Below the pieces are notes generated by a model, which did not search any database, was not told the DNA's origin, and saw only the letters and a list, made by a program, of their open reading frames with translations. Shown piece by piece: positions 5,216-13,041 of a stretch of DNA of 42,159 nucleotides. Within the stretch, counting starts at the first letter, position 1. Each line of letters begins with the position of its first letter. The translations under genes were made by a program, and so were the position numbers. The DNA comes from Anaerolineales bacterium (lineage in GTDB: Bacteria; Chloroflexota; Anaerolineae; Anaerolineales; Villigracilaceae). The DNA is taken from NCBI GenBank assembly GCA_021462845.1, contig JAJTXU010000011.1, forward strand, positions 1-42,159, written 5' to 3'.

Positions 5216-6625
5216 ATGGCTTTACCGGTATCAACGGAAAAACGAGTCTACGACAATATTCTAGGCGCAATGGGAAACACGCCGCTTGTGCGGCTGGGGA
5301 GGATCGCAAAAGATTTGCCGGTTCCGTTATATGCCAAATTGGAGTGGATGAACCCGGGCGGCTCGGTCAAAGACCGGGTGGGGGCGTTCATCATCGAGCA
5401 GGCTGAAAAACGCGGGGAGCTCAAACCGGGCGGGACGATCGTTGAAGCGACATCGGGGAATACAGGCGTTGGTCTTGCCATTGCGGCGGCGTTGAAAGGA
5501 TATAAGACCATTTTCGTCATGCCTGATAAGATGAGCAACGAAAAGATTTTGTTATTGCGCGCGTATGGGGCAAAGGTCGTTATCACACCGACAGCGGTTG
5601 AGCCTGACGATCCGCGTTCCTATTATCAAGTGGCGAATAAATTTGCGCGCGAAACGCCGAACGCGATCCTGGCGAATCAATATCACAATCCCGATAATCC
5701 GAAAACTCACGAGTTGACAACCGGCCCCGAATTGTGGAACCAGACCGAAGGGCGTGTGACCGATGTCATCATCGGCATGGGAACCGGCGGGACGATCACA
5801 GGCGTCGGGCGATTTCTCAAGTCGAAGAATCCGAATATCCAAATTGTAGGCGTGGATATTGAAGGTTCGATCCTCACTGAGATTTGGCAGAACAAGGGAA
5901 CGATCCCCGATGGCGCATACCCGAAAACCTATAAAGTGGAAGGCATCGGCGAGGACTTCCTGCCGACCGCGCTCGATCTTTCCGTGGTGGACGCGATCGA
6001 ACGCGCGGGCGACCGCGAATCGTTTTTATGGGCGCGTCAACTCGTGCGGCAGGAGGGAATTTTTGCGGGCGGGTCGTCCGGCTCTGCGCTGGCGGGCGCG
6101 ATCAAGTATTGTCGTAAGTTAAGGGGAGATCGTTTGCCGGTTGTGCTTCTCCCGGATTCGGGATCGCGTTACCTTTCAAAATTTTACGACGACAAGTGGA
6201 TGCGCGAGTTTGGATTCCTTTCGATGGAGTTTGGCGAAACGACTCTGAGCGATCTGCTCATTGCCAAACCCGACAAAGTTTTATACACTGCCACCATTGG
6301 AGATTCGATTCGCAAAGTCGTCGCCGTCATGCACCAGCATGGAATTTCTCAAATGCCCGTCGTCGGCAAAGACGGCGCGCTTGTAGGCTTGATCGAAGAA
6401 GTGGACCTGCTCAATCACATGCTCGATAAACACGAGCATACCCAGGAAGAACCGATTGATCCGCTTGTGCAAAATGCCGGAGCGGTCTTCCCGCCTGAGA
6501 CAGCGCTCGAAGAGGCGATGCCGTCCCTGAAAAATGGCTTGGCGCTGCTGGTTGTTGAAAACAGCCGCCCGGTTGGCATCCTCACAAAGATCGATGTGTT
6601 GGATTATGTGGCGGGGAAGATATAG
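5216..6625 (+). CDS. Cystathionine beta-synthase / cysteine synthase with CBS pair
   Basis: The 469-residue protein has an N-terminal PLP fold-type II domain (1-330) with PLP lysine K52 in NPGGSVKDR, an intact SGNTG substrate loop (80-84), GMGTGGTITGVG and GGSSGSA. Two CBS motifs follow (about 340-400 and 410-469). This is the architecture of bacterial cystathionine beta-synthases (homocysteine + serine to cystathionine), though similar proteins act as cysteine synthases. AAAGGAG lies seven bases before ATG 5216. The gene stands alone between its promoter and a strong terminator, separate from the cysteine operon, so this genome has at least two routes involving this fold. The CBS pair probably senses an adenosyl ligand. 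Confidence 0.88.
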   Translation: MALPVSTEKRVYDNILGAMGNTPLVRLGRIAKDLPVPLYAKLEWMNPGGSVKDRVGAFIIEQAEKRGELKPGGTIVEATSGNTGVGLAIAAALKGYKTIFVMPDKMSNEKILLLRAYGAKVVITPTAVEPDDPRSYYQVANKFARETPNAILANQYHNPDNPKTHELTTGPELWNQTEGRVTDVIIGMGTGGTITGVGRFLKSKNPNIQIVGVDIEGSILTEIWQNKGTIPDGAYPKTYKVEGIGEDFLPTALDLSVVDAIERAGDRESFLWARQLVRQEGIFAGGSSGSALAGAIKYCRKLRGDRLPVVLLPDSGSRYLSKFYDDKWMREFGFLSMEFGETTLSDLLIAKPDKVLYTATIGDSIRKVVAVMHQHGISQMPVVGKDGALVGLIEEVDLLNHMLDKHEHTQEEPIDPLVQNAGAVFPPETALEEAMPSLKNGLALLVVENSRPVGILTKIDVLDYVAGKI

Positions 6626-6647
6626 CCAAGCCCATCGACCTTTTCTA

Positions 6648-6691
6648 TGAATCTAAAAAGCGAATGCGATGCCATTCGCTTTTTAGATTCA
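6648..6691. terminator. Long perfect hairpin terminator
   Basis: TGAATCTAAAAAGCGAATG pairs over 19 bp without mismatch with 6673-6691 around a 6-base loop. The AAAAA/TTTTT tracts are inside the stem rather than after it. It probably ends transcription of the CBS-type gene in both directions. The length and perfection are unusual. Confidence 0.75.
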
Positions 6692-6710
6692 AACTTTAAG
6701 TTTCAAAACC

Positions 6711-6738
6711 TTGACGGGAAACTCGCGGCAGTTAAAAT
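6711..6738 (+). promoter_or_regulatory. Promoter of the FtsK-like ATPase gene
   Basis: TTGACG (6711-6716) and TAAAAT (6733-6738) are separated by 16 bases. The -10 box runs directly into the palindrome at 6738-6753. Confidence 0.7.
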
Positions 6739-6753
6739 AGAACATATGTTCTA
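6738..6753. promoter_or_regulatory. LexA-box-like palindrome
   Basis: TAGAACATATGTTCTA is a perfect 16-bp palindrome containing GAACATATGTTC, the core of the Gram-positive (DinR) SOS box. It overlaps the end of the -10 box and the transcription start, where a repressor would block initiation. Identity of the repressor is inferred from the motif alone. Confidence 0.55.
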
Positions 6754-6765
6754 AAGGAGTTTGCC

Positions 6766-7551
6766 ATGACTGATAAGAATCATCGTTATACACAAGCGTT
6801 GGATGCGCTGATGGAGCTCAAGGCGGAAGCCGTCTCGCCTCACTCCGCGCCTATGCCTGCTTTGCCCGCCCTCGACCAGATCCTCGCCCAAATCGGACCG
6901 TTGCCGCGCGAGGCATTATTCCTCGGCATGGCTTCAGACGGCTTGCCGGTGTTATTGAACCTATACGATCCCGCAGTGGGATCAATCCTCATCACAGGCG
7001 ATGCCGGCTCGGGGAAGACCGCGTTCTTGAAAAACATTGTCCGCGCGCTGACGTTGACTCATGAAACATCAGAAGTGCAGTTCGGGGTGATCACGACACA
7101 TCTCGAAGAGTGGGAAGGCGAGATGGCTTCACCGCATCGCGTGGCGATTTTCTCGGCTCACGAAGACGGCGCGCCAGAGTTGCTGCTTTCACTTGCCGCA
7201 TGGGCGCGCGATAGCAGAAGCCGCAAACAATCCGTGTTGTTGTTGATCGATAATCTTGAAGCGGTGGCAGGATTCGACTTCGACTCCCTGCAAAACTTAC
7301 GCTGGTTGCTCGCACATGGACCGTCGCGCCGGGTTTGGCCCTTCCTCACCATGAACGCGCCGCGCTATGGAAGGGTCATTTCGTGGATTCCCATCTTTCA
7401 CACTCGTATTTTTGGGCGAGTGAACGATGCGCGGACCGCCAGCGCACTCGGCGGGGACGCCTCATCACGGTTGGATCAGTTGCAGGCGGCGAGCCAGTTT
7501 TCCCTGCGCGAGAACGGGAAGTGGTTGAGATTCTGGTCGATTAATTCGTAG
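6766..7551 (+). CDS. FtsK/HerA-like P-loop ATPase, single domain
   Basis: This 261-residue protein has a Walker A GDAGSGKT (78-85) and Walker B VLLLID (157-162) in an arrangement like the motor domain of FtsK/SpoIIIE proteins, but lacks membrane segments, the preceding beta domain and the gamma domain. AAAGGAG lies before ATG 6766. Its promoter carries a LexA-box-like operator, which suggests induction by DNA damage. I do not recognise a characterised orthologue. A helper in DNA handling, or an ATPase of another system, are both possible. Confidence 0.6.
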   Translation: MTDKNHRYTQALDALMELKAEAVSPHSAPMPALPALDQILAQIGPLPREALFLGMASDGLPVLLNLYDPAVGSILITGDAGSGKTAFLKNIVRALTLTHETSEVQFGVITTHLEEWEGEMASPHRVAIFSAHEDGAPELLLSLAAWARDSRSRKQSVLLLIDNLEAVAGFDFDSLQNLRWLLAHGPSRRVWPFLTMNAPRYGRVISWIPIFHTRIFGRVNDARTASALGGDASSRLDQLQAASQFSLRENGKWLRFWSINS

Positions 7552-7572
7552 TCCGCTCAATCCAGAGTGTGT

Positions 7573-7731
7573 TAAAATTTGGGTGTCGTTGCATGAGAAA
7601 TGGCGGTCCGACAATCAGAGGGAAACTCGCTTCCTGGCACCTGGGTGTCTGTGATCACTACGTCATGCACTATCGTTCCGTCTCGCTTCGACGGTTGCTT
7701 CACCGTCGGAGCCCACACTCAGGAGAATAGC
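7573..7731 (+). promoter_or_regulatory. Long 5' leader of the RRM gene
   Basis: A -10-like TAAAAT (7573-7578) lies about 150 bases before the RRM start. The leader holds a hairpin CGACGGT-TGCTTC-ACCGTCG (7689-7708) 24 bases before the ATG. It also has an uninterrupted 45-codon ORF (7593-7730) ending one base before the RRM start. Long structured leaders are common on cold-shock and RNA-binding-protein mRNAs. No -35 box is clear. Confidence 0.4.
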
Positions 7732-8040
7732 ATGGAAGCAAAATTGTATGTCGGTAACCTGCCGTTTAACACCAGCGATTCAGATTTACAGGATCTGTTC
7801 GCGCAGGCAGGTATGGTGAAGTCGGCGCAGGTCATCCGTGATCGCGCCAGCGGACGTTCCAAAGGCTTTGGATTTGTGGAGATGAACTCGGCTGATGAAG
7901 CCCAGAACGCGATCTCCATGTTCCACGGCAAGGATTTCAATGGGCGCGCGATGACCGTGAACATTGCCCGCCCGCGCGAGGAACGCCCCGGAGGTTTCCG
8001 TGGCGGCGACCGCAACCGCGAACGTCGGCGCGACTATTAA
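7732..8040 (+). CDS. Small RRM RNA-binding protein
   Basis: The 102-residue protein is a single RNA-recognition motif with RNP2 LYVGNLPF (near residue 5) and RNP1 KGFGFVEM (near 43), followed by an Arg/Gly-rich tail (RPGGFRGGDRNRERRRDY). It resembles cyanobacterial Rbp and other bacterial RRM proteins that bind single-stranded RNA, often under cold stress. The track's 7600 start is rejected. ATG 7732 has AGGAG ten bases upstream and gives the usual family length. A terminator follows directly. Confidence 0.9.
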   Translation: MEAKLYVGNLPFNTSDSDLQDLFAQAGMVKSAQVIRDRASGRSKGFGFVEMNSADEAQNAISMFHGKDFNGRAMTVNIARPREERPGGFRGGDRNRERRRDY

Positions 8041-8060
8041 GTCACCAGGTTCGTTCTAAC

Positions 8061-8105
8061 ATTGAGCCAAATGGGCGGTGCCAGCCATTTGGCTCAATTC
8101 ATTTT
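8061..8105 (+). terminator. Intrinsic terminator after the RRM gene
   Basis: ATTGAGCCAAATGG (8061-8074) and CCATTTGGCTCAAT (8085-8098) form a perfect 14-bp stem with a 10-base loop, followed by TCATTTTT. Confidence 0.9.
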
Positions 8106-8125
8106 TAGCAGGCAAGGTGTATCGA

Positions 8126-8584
8126 ATGATCGAGAGTTTGACGATCCGCGAATACCTCGACACGGACTTTGATTCTGTGACGATCTTATGGCGTGTTTCT
8201 CGTGAAAAGTCGTTGCCCGATTTTCAGCGCGAGAAAGGTCATTTCTTCTTCGAAGACCGCGACTATTTTCAAAATCGAATTCTGGCTGCGAACAAAATTT
8301 GGGTGGCTGTTGTAGGCAATCGTGTGGCGGCGTTTATGGCAATGGAGAGCGAGTTTATCGACCAGTTGTACGTCCACCCTGATTTTTGGCGGCAGGGAAT
8401 TGGCGAGGCATTGCTCGAACATGCGCGAAAGATCTCGCCTTCGCATCTTTGGCTGTACACGTTGCAGGTCAATTGGAATGCCCGCGCGTTTTATGAAAAA
8501 CACGGGTTTGCCGCTGAAAAGTTTGGAATAAGCCCGCCGCCCGAAAGCGAACCCGATGTTGAATATCACTGGCGCAAATCGTAA
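8126..8584 (+). CDS. GNAT-family N-acetyltransferase
   Basis: The 152-residue GNAT protein has the acetyl-CoA loop in YVHPDFWRQGIGEALL and the C-terminal NWNARAFYEKHGF motif. The track's 8078 start lies inside the preceding terminator; ATG 8126 with AAGGTG upstream is preferred. It is eight bases ahead of the alanine racemase gene, so they are probably cotranscribed. The substrate cannot be predicted. Confidence 0.85.
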   Translation: MIESLTIREYLDTDFDSVTILWRVSREKSLPDFQREKGHFFFEDRDYFQNRILAANKIWVAVVGNRVAAFMAMESEFIDQLYVHPDFWRQGIGEALLEHARKISPSHLWLYTLQVNWNARAFYEKHGFAAEKFGISPPPESEPDVEYHWRKS

Positions 8585-8592
8585 ATCAAATT

Positions 8593-9690
8593 ATGCGACC
8601 TACATTCCTTGAAGTGAATCTCGCTCAACTTAAGAAGAACATCGAAGCCATCCGCGCGCGGGTTGCCCCGGCAAAGGTGATGCCCATGGTGAAGGCTAAC
8701 GCCTACGGTCATGGCGTGGAGGGGGTCGCGCCGTTCATCGAACCGTTTGTGGATTATTTTGGCGTTGCAATTGTGGAGGAGGGAATCCGCCTGCGCGATC
8801 TGGGAATCAAAAAACCGATCCTCGTTGCCGGAGGGGCGCTGCGGGACCAACTTCCATTATTTGTGGAATTCAACCTGACGCTGACCGGCTCGTCGATTGC
8901 GTTACTCTCCGCCGCAGAGGAAGTGGCTCAGGCTTTGGGCAGGCGCGTCAAAACTCATTTGAAATTCGATACCGGCATGGAACGTATTGGGCTTCACGAA
9001 TATGAAGCCGATGAGTTCATTGAATACTGCCTGCGCCTCAAGCATGTTGACGTGGAGGGAATGTACACGCATCTCGCCAATTCGGAATTGGCAGACCGCA
9101 GTTACTCCTTGATGCAGTTGGAACGGTTTCAGGGCATCCTCCGCGTGTACGAAAAATTGAGCGAACCCGCGCCCGCGTTGAAACACGTGAATAATTCGGG
9201 TGGAATATTGAATCTCCCGGAAGCAAACTTCGATATGGTGCGCGCGGGGATATTATTGTACGGCGTGTACCCGGGCGATGAAACGCCGCGCGATATTGAT
9301 GTCAAACCGGCGTTGAAGTGGAAATCGAAAGTCGTCTACTCAAAGCGGACCAGACCGGGGCGGCCGATCGGCTACGGGTCGCTGTGGCAGGCTGAAACAG
9401 AGACGCGAATCGCCACCATCCCATGCGGGTACGCCGACGGCTATTTCCGCCGTATGACGAACAAGGCTCAGGTCGTCATACGGGGAAAGAAATATCCGCA
9501 GGTTGGCAGGATCTGCATGGATCAGTTCATGGTCAACGTGGGAGATGACACAGTAGAGGTTGGCGAAGAGGCTGTGTTGATGGGCGAGGGGATTTCCACA
9601 GCCAACTTTGCCGAATGGATGGGCACGAATGAATACGAAGTGTTGACGAGCATCGGCGCGCGCGTGCCGCGCGTGTTCGTAAACGAGTGA
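8593..9690 (+). CDS. alr: Alanine racemase
   Basis: This 365-residue PLP enzyme converts L- to D-alanine for peptidoglycan. PLP lysine K34 lies in MVKANAYGHG, the likely catalytic tyrosine Y261 in IGYGSLW, and the conserved GYADGYFRR and GRICMDQF segments follow. Length is standard. There is no obvious Shine-Dalgarno before ATG 8593, consistent with translation coupled to the acetyltransferase eight bases upstream. Confidence 0.95.
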   Translation: MRPTFLEVNLAQLKKNIEAIRARVAPAKVMPMVKANAYGHGVEGVAPFIEPFVDYFGVAIVEEGIRLRDLGIKKPILVAGGALRDQLPLFVEFNLTLTGSSIALLSAAEEVAQALGRRVKTHLKFDTGMERIGLHEYEADEFIEYCLRLKHVDVEGMYTHLANSELADRSYSLMQLERFQGILRVYEKLSEPAPALKHVNNSGGILNLPEANFDMVRAGILLYGVYPGDETPRDIDVKPALKWKSKVVYSKRTRPGRPIGYGSLWQAETETRIATIPCGYADGYFRRMTNKAQVVIRGKKYPQVGRICMDQFMVNVGDDTVEVGEEAVLMGEGISTANFAEWMGTNEYEVLTSIGARVPRVFVNE

Positions 9691-9737
9691 TGATAGAATA
9701 ACGCAGTCTGATTACCTTACACGTTCAAAATTGGGAC

Positions 9738-9790
9738 GCTGATCCGCGCTGAAAACGCAGATTTTTCTTTTTGGATCGGCGATCATCAGC
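9738..9790. repeat. Decayed inverted repeat upstream of lspA
   Basis: GCTGAT (9738-9743) and ATCAGC (9785-9790) flank GATCC..GGATC-like inner arms around an A/T-rich centre. It resembles the ACGCTGAT-type intergenic repeats found in several genomes. No gene is seen in 9691-9855. Confidence 0.35.
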
Positions 9791-9855
9791 ATTCTCCGTG
9801 TCTCAACAAGAATGTGTTAGAAAATCAGTAATGCAGTTTTGTGTCGAGGTGATGA

Positions 9856-10368
9856 GTGAAACGTTTGTTTGAAAAGTATGGAATGTTATTTTCGGTGGCG
9901 GGGTTGATCGTCCTGTTCGACCAGTGGACAAAATCGCTGGTGAGAGAGAATCTCCCGCTCGGCGCAACCTGGTTGCCTGAATCGCTTGAATGGCTCAGCC
10001 CATACGCGCGTTTTGTGCATTGGCATAACACCGGCGCCGCGTTCGGCATGTTCCAGAACGGCGCCATGGTTTTCACGGCGCTTGCCTTTCTGGTGGTTGG
10101 CGCCATCGTTTATTACTTTCCGCAAGTGGACAAACACGATTGGACTTTGCGGCTTGCGATGAGCATGCAACTGGGCGGCGCGCTCGGCAACCTGCTCGAC
10201 CGCCTTTTGCGCGAAGGGCGCGTAACCGATTTTATTTCTGTCGGCTCATTCGCAGTGTTCAACGTTGCAGACGCAAGCATCAGCATTGGCACAGCCATCC
10301 TACTGCTGGGCGTCTACTTGCAAGAACGAGCCGCCAAACGATCTGCCGCCGTTCAAGCGAGTCAGTGA
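9856..10368 (+). CDS. lspA: Lipoprotein signal peptidase (signal peptidase II)
   Basis: This 170-residue four-helix membrane aspartyl protease removes the signal peptide from diacylated prolipoproteins. Motifs include FDQWTK, NTGAAFG, and the catalytic aspartates D125 (RVTDFI) and D139 (FNVADAS). The start is GTG 9856 with GAGGTGAT upstream. It is followed after one base by rluD, a frequent bacterial pairing. lgt, the preceding step in lipoprotein maturation, is elsewhere in the window. Confidence 0.95.
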   Translation: MKRLFEKYGMLFSVAGLIVLFDQWTKSLVRENLPLGATWLPESLEWLSPYARFVHWHNTGAAFGMFQNGAMVFTALAFLVVGAIVYYFPQVDKHDWTLRLAMSMQLGGALGNLLDRLLREGRVTDFISVGSFAVFNVADASISIGTAILLLGVYLQERAAKRSAAVQASQ

Positions 10369-10369
10369 C

Positions 10370-11290
10370 GTGACCGACGAGCGCGTATTCCAAATTCGCT
10401 ACGACCGGCAACCCGGCGAACGGCTCGACAAATTTTTAGCGGAAGTTCTGCCGGAGTTCTCGCGTTCGCGGATTCAACACCTAATCGCAGGCGGATGCGT
10501 GGATGTGAACGGTTCACCCGCCAGTAAGGCTGGTCAGCCATTAGACGCCGGCGCTGCGCTTACAGTTCGCGTCCCTCCCGCCGCGCCGGTCGATCTGGTC
10601 GCGGAAGAAATTCCCCTCGATATAATTTTTGAAAACGACGACCTGATGGTGGTGAACAAACCGGCGGGTATGGTGGTTCACCCCGCGGCAGGGCACGCCA
10701 GCGGAACGCTGGTCAACGCCGCCCTGGGGCATGACCCGGAGATCGAAGGCATTGGCGGCGAAGAACGACCCGGTGTTGTGCATCGCCTCGATAAGGATAC
10801 CTCCGGTCTGATCCTGCTCGCCAAGAACGAACGAGCGCATCGTTGGTTGCAGGATCAATTCCGCTTGCGAAAAGTCGAAAAAACCTATCTCGCCCTCGTG
10901 GATGGAAAGCCGCCAACCCTTGCGGGTCGCGTAGAAACTTATATCGGCAGAGATCCCAAAAACCGAAAACGCATGGCGAATGTTTCAAAGACAAAAGGAC
11001 GCGAGGCTGTGTCGGAATACAAGACCCTGCAGAGTTTTGATCATCACACCCTGTTCGAGTTTCATCCCCTTACCGGGCGCACGCATCAAATCCGCTTGCA
11101 TTGCGCATTTCTGAAATGCCCGATAGCAGGCGACCGCGTGTATGGCAGAAAAGCCTCAACACTTTCGCTCTCGCGGCATTTTTTGCACGCATCGAAACTC
11201 AAAATTATCTTGCCCGGTGAAACCGCCGCGCGAACGTTCGAAGCGTCCCTGCCCCCCGATCTCGAATCGGCGCTGAATCAGTTGCGATGA
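10370..11290 (+). CDS. rluD: RluD-family 23S rRNA pseudouridine synthase
   Basis: The 306-residue protein has an N-terminal S4 RNA-binding domain (about 15-70) and a pseudouridine synthase domain with catalytic D141 in HRLDKDTSG and the C-terminal HPLTGRTHQIR block. The track extends to 10265 inside lspA. GTG 10370, one base after the lspA stop, gives the family's usual N-terminus (RYDRQPGERLDKFL). It overlaps the next gene by four bases. Whether the target sites are those of RluD or RluC is not certain. Confidence 0.9.
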   Translation: MTDERVFQIRYDRQPGERLDKFLAEVLPEFSRSRIQHLIAGGCVDVNGSPASKAGQPLDAGAALTVRVPPAAPVDLVAEEIPLDIIFENDDLMVVNKPAGMVVHPAAGHASGTLVNAALGHDPEIEGIGGEERPGVVHRLDKDTSGLILLAKNERAHRWLQDQFRLRKVEKTYLALVDGKPPTLAGRVETYIGRDPKNRKRMANVSKTKGREAVSEYKTLQSFDHHTLFEFHPLTGRTHQIRLHCAFLKCPIAGDRVYGRKASTLSLSRHFLHASKLKIILPGETAARTFEASLPPDLESALNQLR

Positions 11291-11850
11291 CGCGCTTATT
11301 GCTGGTTAAACACTCGCTCGTGGAGATTGACGAAACCGTTCCCGCTCACGAGTGGATTCTTTCAAGCGAAGATCGAGAGCGCGCTCGCAGGCTGGCAAAG
11401 AAGTTGAGTTCGTATAAGCCCGAAGCGATCGTCTCCAGTGTTGAACCGAAAGCGCGGCAAACCGCCGAACTCATTGCCGAGGAATGTAGCGTCAACGTTC
11501 ATGCAATGGATGACTTGCGCGAGCATGAACGATCCCACGTTCCGTTTCTTCAACGAGACAAATTCGAAACTTTTGTAAAGGAGTTTTTTGAGAAGCCCGA
11601 TTCGCTCGTTTTCGGGGACGAAACCGCCACGCGCGCGGTTGCTCGATTTCAAAAGGCGGTTGATGCGGCTATCCAAACTACGAACGCGGATCTCCTTGCT
11701 GTTGTTTCGCACGGCACTGTTATTTCACTATTTGTTGCCGCCGTCACTGGGTGTGATGGCTTCCTGCTCTGGCAGGAATTGGAATTACCTTCGTGCGTCG
11801 TTTTAGACGTTGAAACAAATTTGATGGTTGAAAAGATCTATTTGGACTGA
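11287..11850 (+). CDS. Histidine phosphatase superfamily protein with altered RHG motif
   Basis: The 187-residue protein has the phosphoglycerate-mutase-like fold pattern: LLLVKHS at the start with presumed nucleophile H9, SSVEPKARQTAE, and second histidine H142 in VVSHGTV. The usual RHG reads KHS, so the phosphate-binding arginine is lysine. Activity is therefore likely but less certain, and substrate is unknown. The ATG overlaps the rluD stop (ATGA); the threonine aldolase gene follows ten bases later. Confidence 0.75.
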   Translation: MTRLLLVKHSLVEIDETVPAHEWILSSEDRERARRLAKKLSSYKPEAIVSSVEPKARQTAELIAEECSVNVHAMDDLREHERSHVPFLQRDKFETFVKEFFEKPDSLVFGDETATRAVARFQKAVDAAIQTTNADLLAVVSHGTVISLFVAAVTGCDGFLLWQELELPSCVVLDVETNLMVEKIYLD

Positions 11851-11860
11851 GGAGTATGCG

Positions 11861-12898
11861 ATGAGTTATGTTGACCTTCGTTCTGATACAGTAACCAAAC
11901 CCACGCCTGAAATGCGCGAAGCCATGGCAGAAGCCGAAGTGGGCGACGATGTGTATGGGGACGATCCAACCGTCAATCGGCTCGAAGCGCTTGCCGCCGA
12001 CATGGTTGGCAAAGAAGCATCCATCTTCGTGCCATCCGGGACGATGGGGAATCTCTTGGCGTTGTTGATCCATTGCCAGCGCGGCGACGAGGCGATCGTT
12101 GGAGAGCGTTCTCACATCTACTTGAACGAAGCGGGCGGAATGTCGGCGCTCGGCGGTATTCATCCGCGCCCGTTGCGAAATCAAAAAGACGGCACACTCG
12201 CGCTGGAGGAGATTCGCAATGCGATCCGCCCGGAGGATGTGCATCAACCCATCACGCGCCTGATCTGTATCGAAAACACACAAAATAATTGCGGCGGGAT
12301 GGCATTGCCCGTTGAATATACGCGGCAGGTGGGTGAAATTGCCCGAGCCAACAACTTGAGATTTCATATCGACGGCGCGCGGATTTTCAATGCCGCCGCT
12401 GTTTTGGGCGTGGATGTAAAAGACCTCGTGTCGTCCGCCGATTCGGTCATGTTTTGTTTGAGCAAGGGGCTGGCTTCACCAGCCGGCTCGATGCTGGCTG
12501 GCGCGAAGGTGTTTGTCGCCCGCGCTCGTCACCTGCGGAAGATGCTCGGCGGCGGGATGAGACAAGCCGGCATCCTTGCCGCGGCGGGAATTATTTCTCT
12601 TGAGAAAATGTCGAAGCGGGTAGGGGAAGATCATATCCACGCCAAGAAATTGGCAGACGGCTTGCGGAACATTCCGGGCATCCTGCTTGATGAGGGCACG
12701 CCGTTCACGAATATGGTTTATTTCAATATCGCCGACAACGTTTCATTCGACGAAAAACAGTTATGTGAGACAATGTCGAACTATGAAATATTGATCGACT
12801 GGGCGGGCGCGCGCCGTATTCGACTGGTAACCCACTATGCGATTGACGACGCGGGAATTGATAAAACGATTCAGGCGTTTACAAAAGTCTTCCGCTAA
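11861..12898 (+). CDS. ltaE: Low-specificity L-threonine aldolase
   Basis: This 345-residue fold-type I PLP enzyme cleaves threonine or allo-threonine to glycine and acetaldehyde. [11 protein letters not shown] opens the protein, [11 protein letters not shown] carries the PLP-contacting Asp and Arg, and the PLP lysine is K202 in [15 protein letters not shown] 11861 with GAGGAG upstream is chosen rather than 11828, which overlaps the phosphatase. It appears to be the last gene of the lspA-rluD run. Confidence 0.92.
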   Translation: MSYVDLRSDTVTKPTPEMREAMAEAEVGDDVYGDDPTVNRLEALAADMVGKEASIFVPSGTMGNLLALLIHCQRGDEAIVGERSHIYLNEAGGMSALGGIHPRPLRNQKDGTLALEEIRNAIRPEDVHQPITRLICIENTQNNCGGMALPVEYTRQVGEIARANNLRFHIDGARIFNAAAVLGVDVKDLVSSADSVMFCLSKGLASPAGSMLAGAKVFVARARHLRKMLGGGMRQAGILAAAGIISLEKMSKRVGEDHIHAKKLADGLRNIPGILLDEGTPFTNMVYFNIADNVSFDEKQLCETMSNYEILIDWAGARRIRLVTHYAIDDAGIDKTIQAFTKVFR

Positions 12899-12923
12899 GA
12901 GACTGTTTCTTAACTCCTTCTTT

Positions 12924-12993
12924 GCCACAGAGCGCGCAGAGAACTCAGAGAAAACCTTTAAAAAATCTCTATGAGTTCGGTGTTCTCTGTGGC
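12924..12993. repeat. Decayed palindromic repeat (CCACAGAG..CTCTGTGG type)
   Basis: GCCACAGAG (12924-12932) and CTCTGTGGC (12985-12993) are exact inverted ends. The interior GCAGAGAACTCAGAGA is roughly complementary to TCTCTATGAGTTCGGTGTTC. It matches a widely seen class of intergenic repeat and sits between two convergent genes. Confidence 0.6.
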
Positions 12994-13041
12994 TGAGGCT
13001 CTTTTTCACACCTTTGAGAAACACTCTATAGGGAAACGCAT

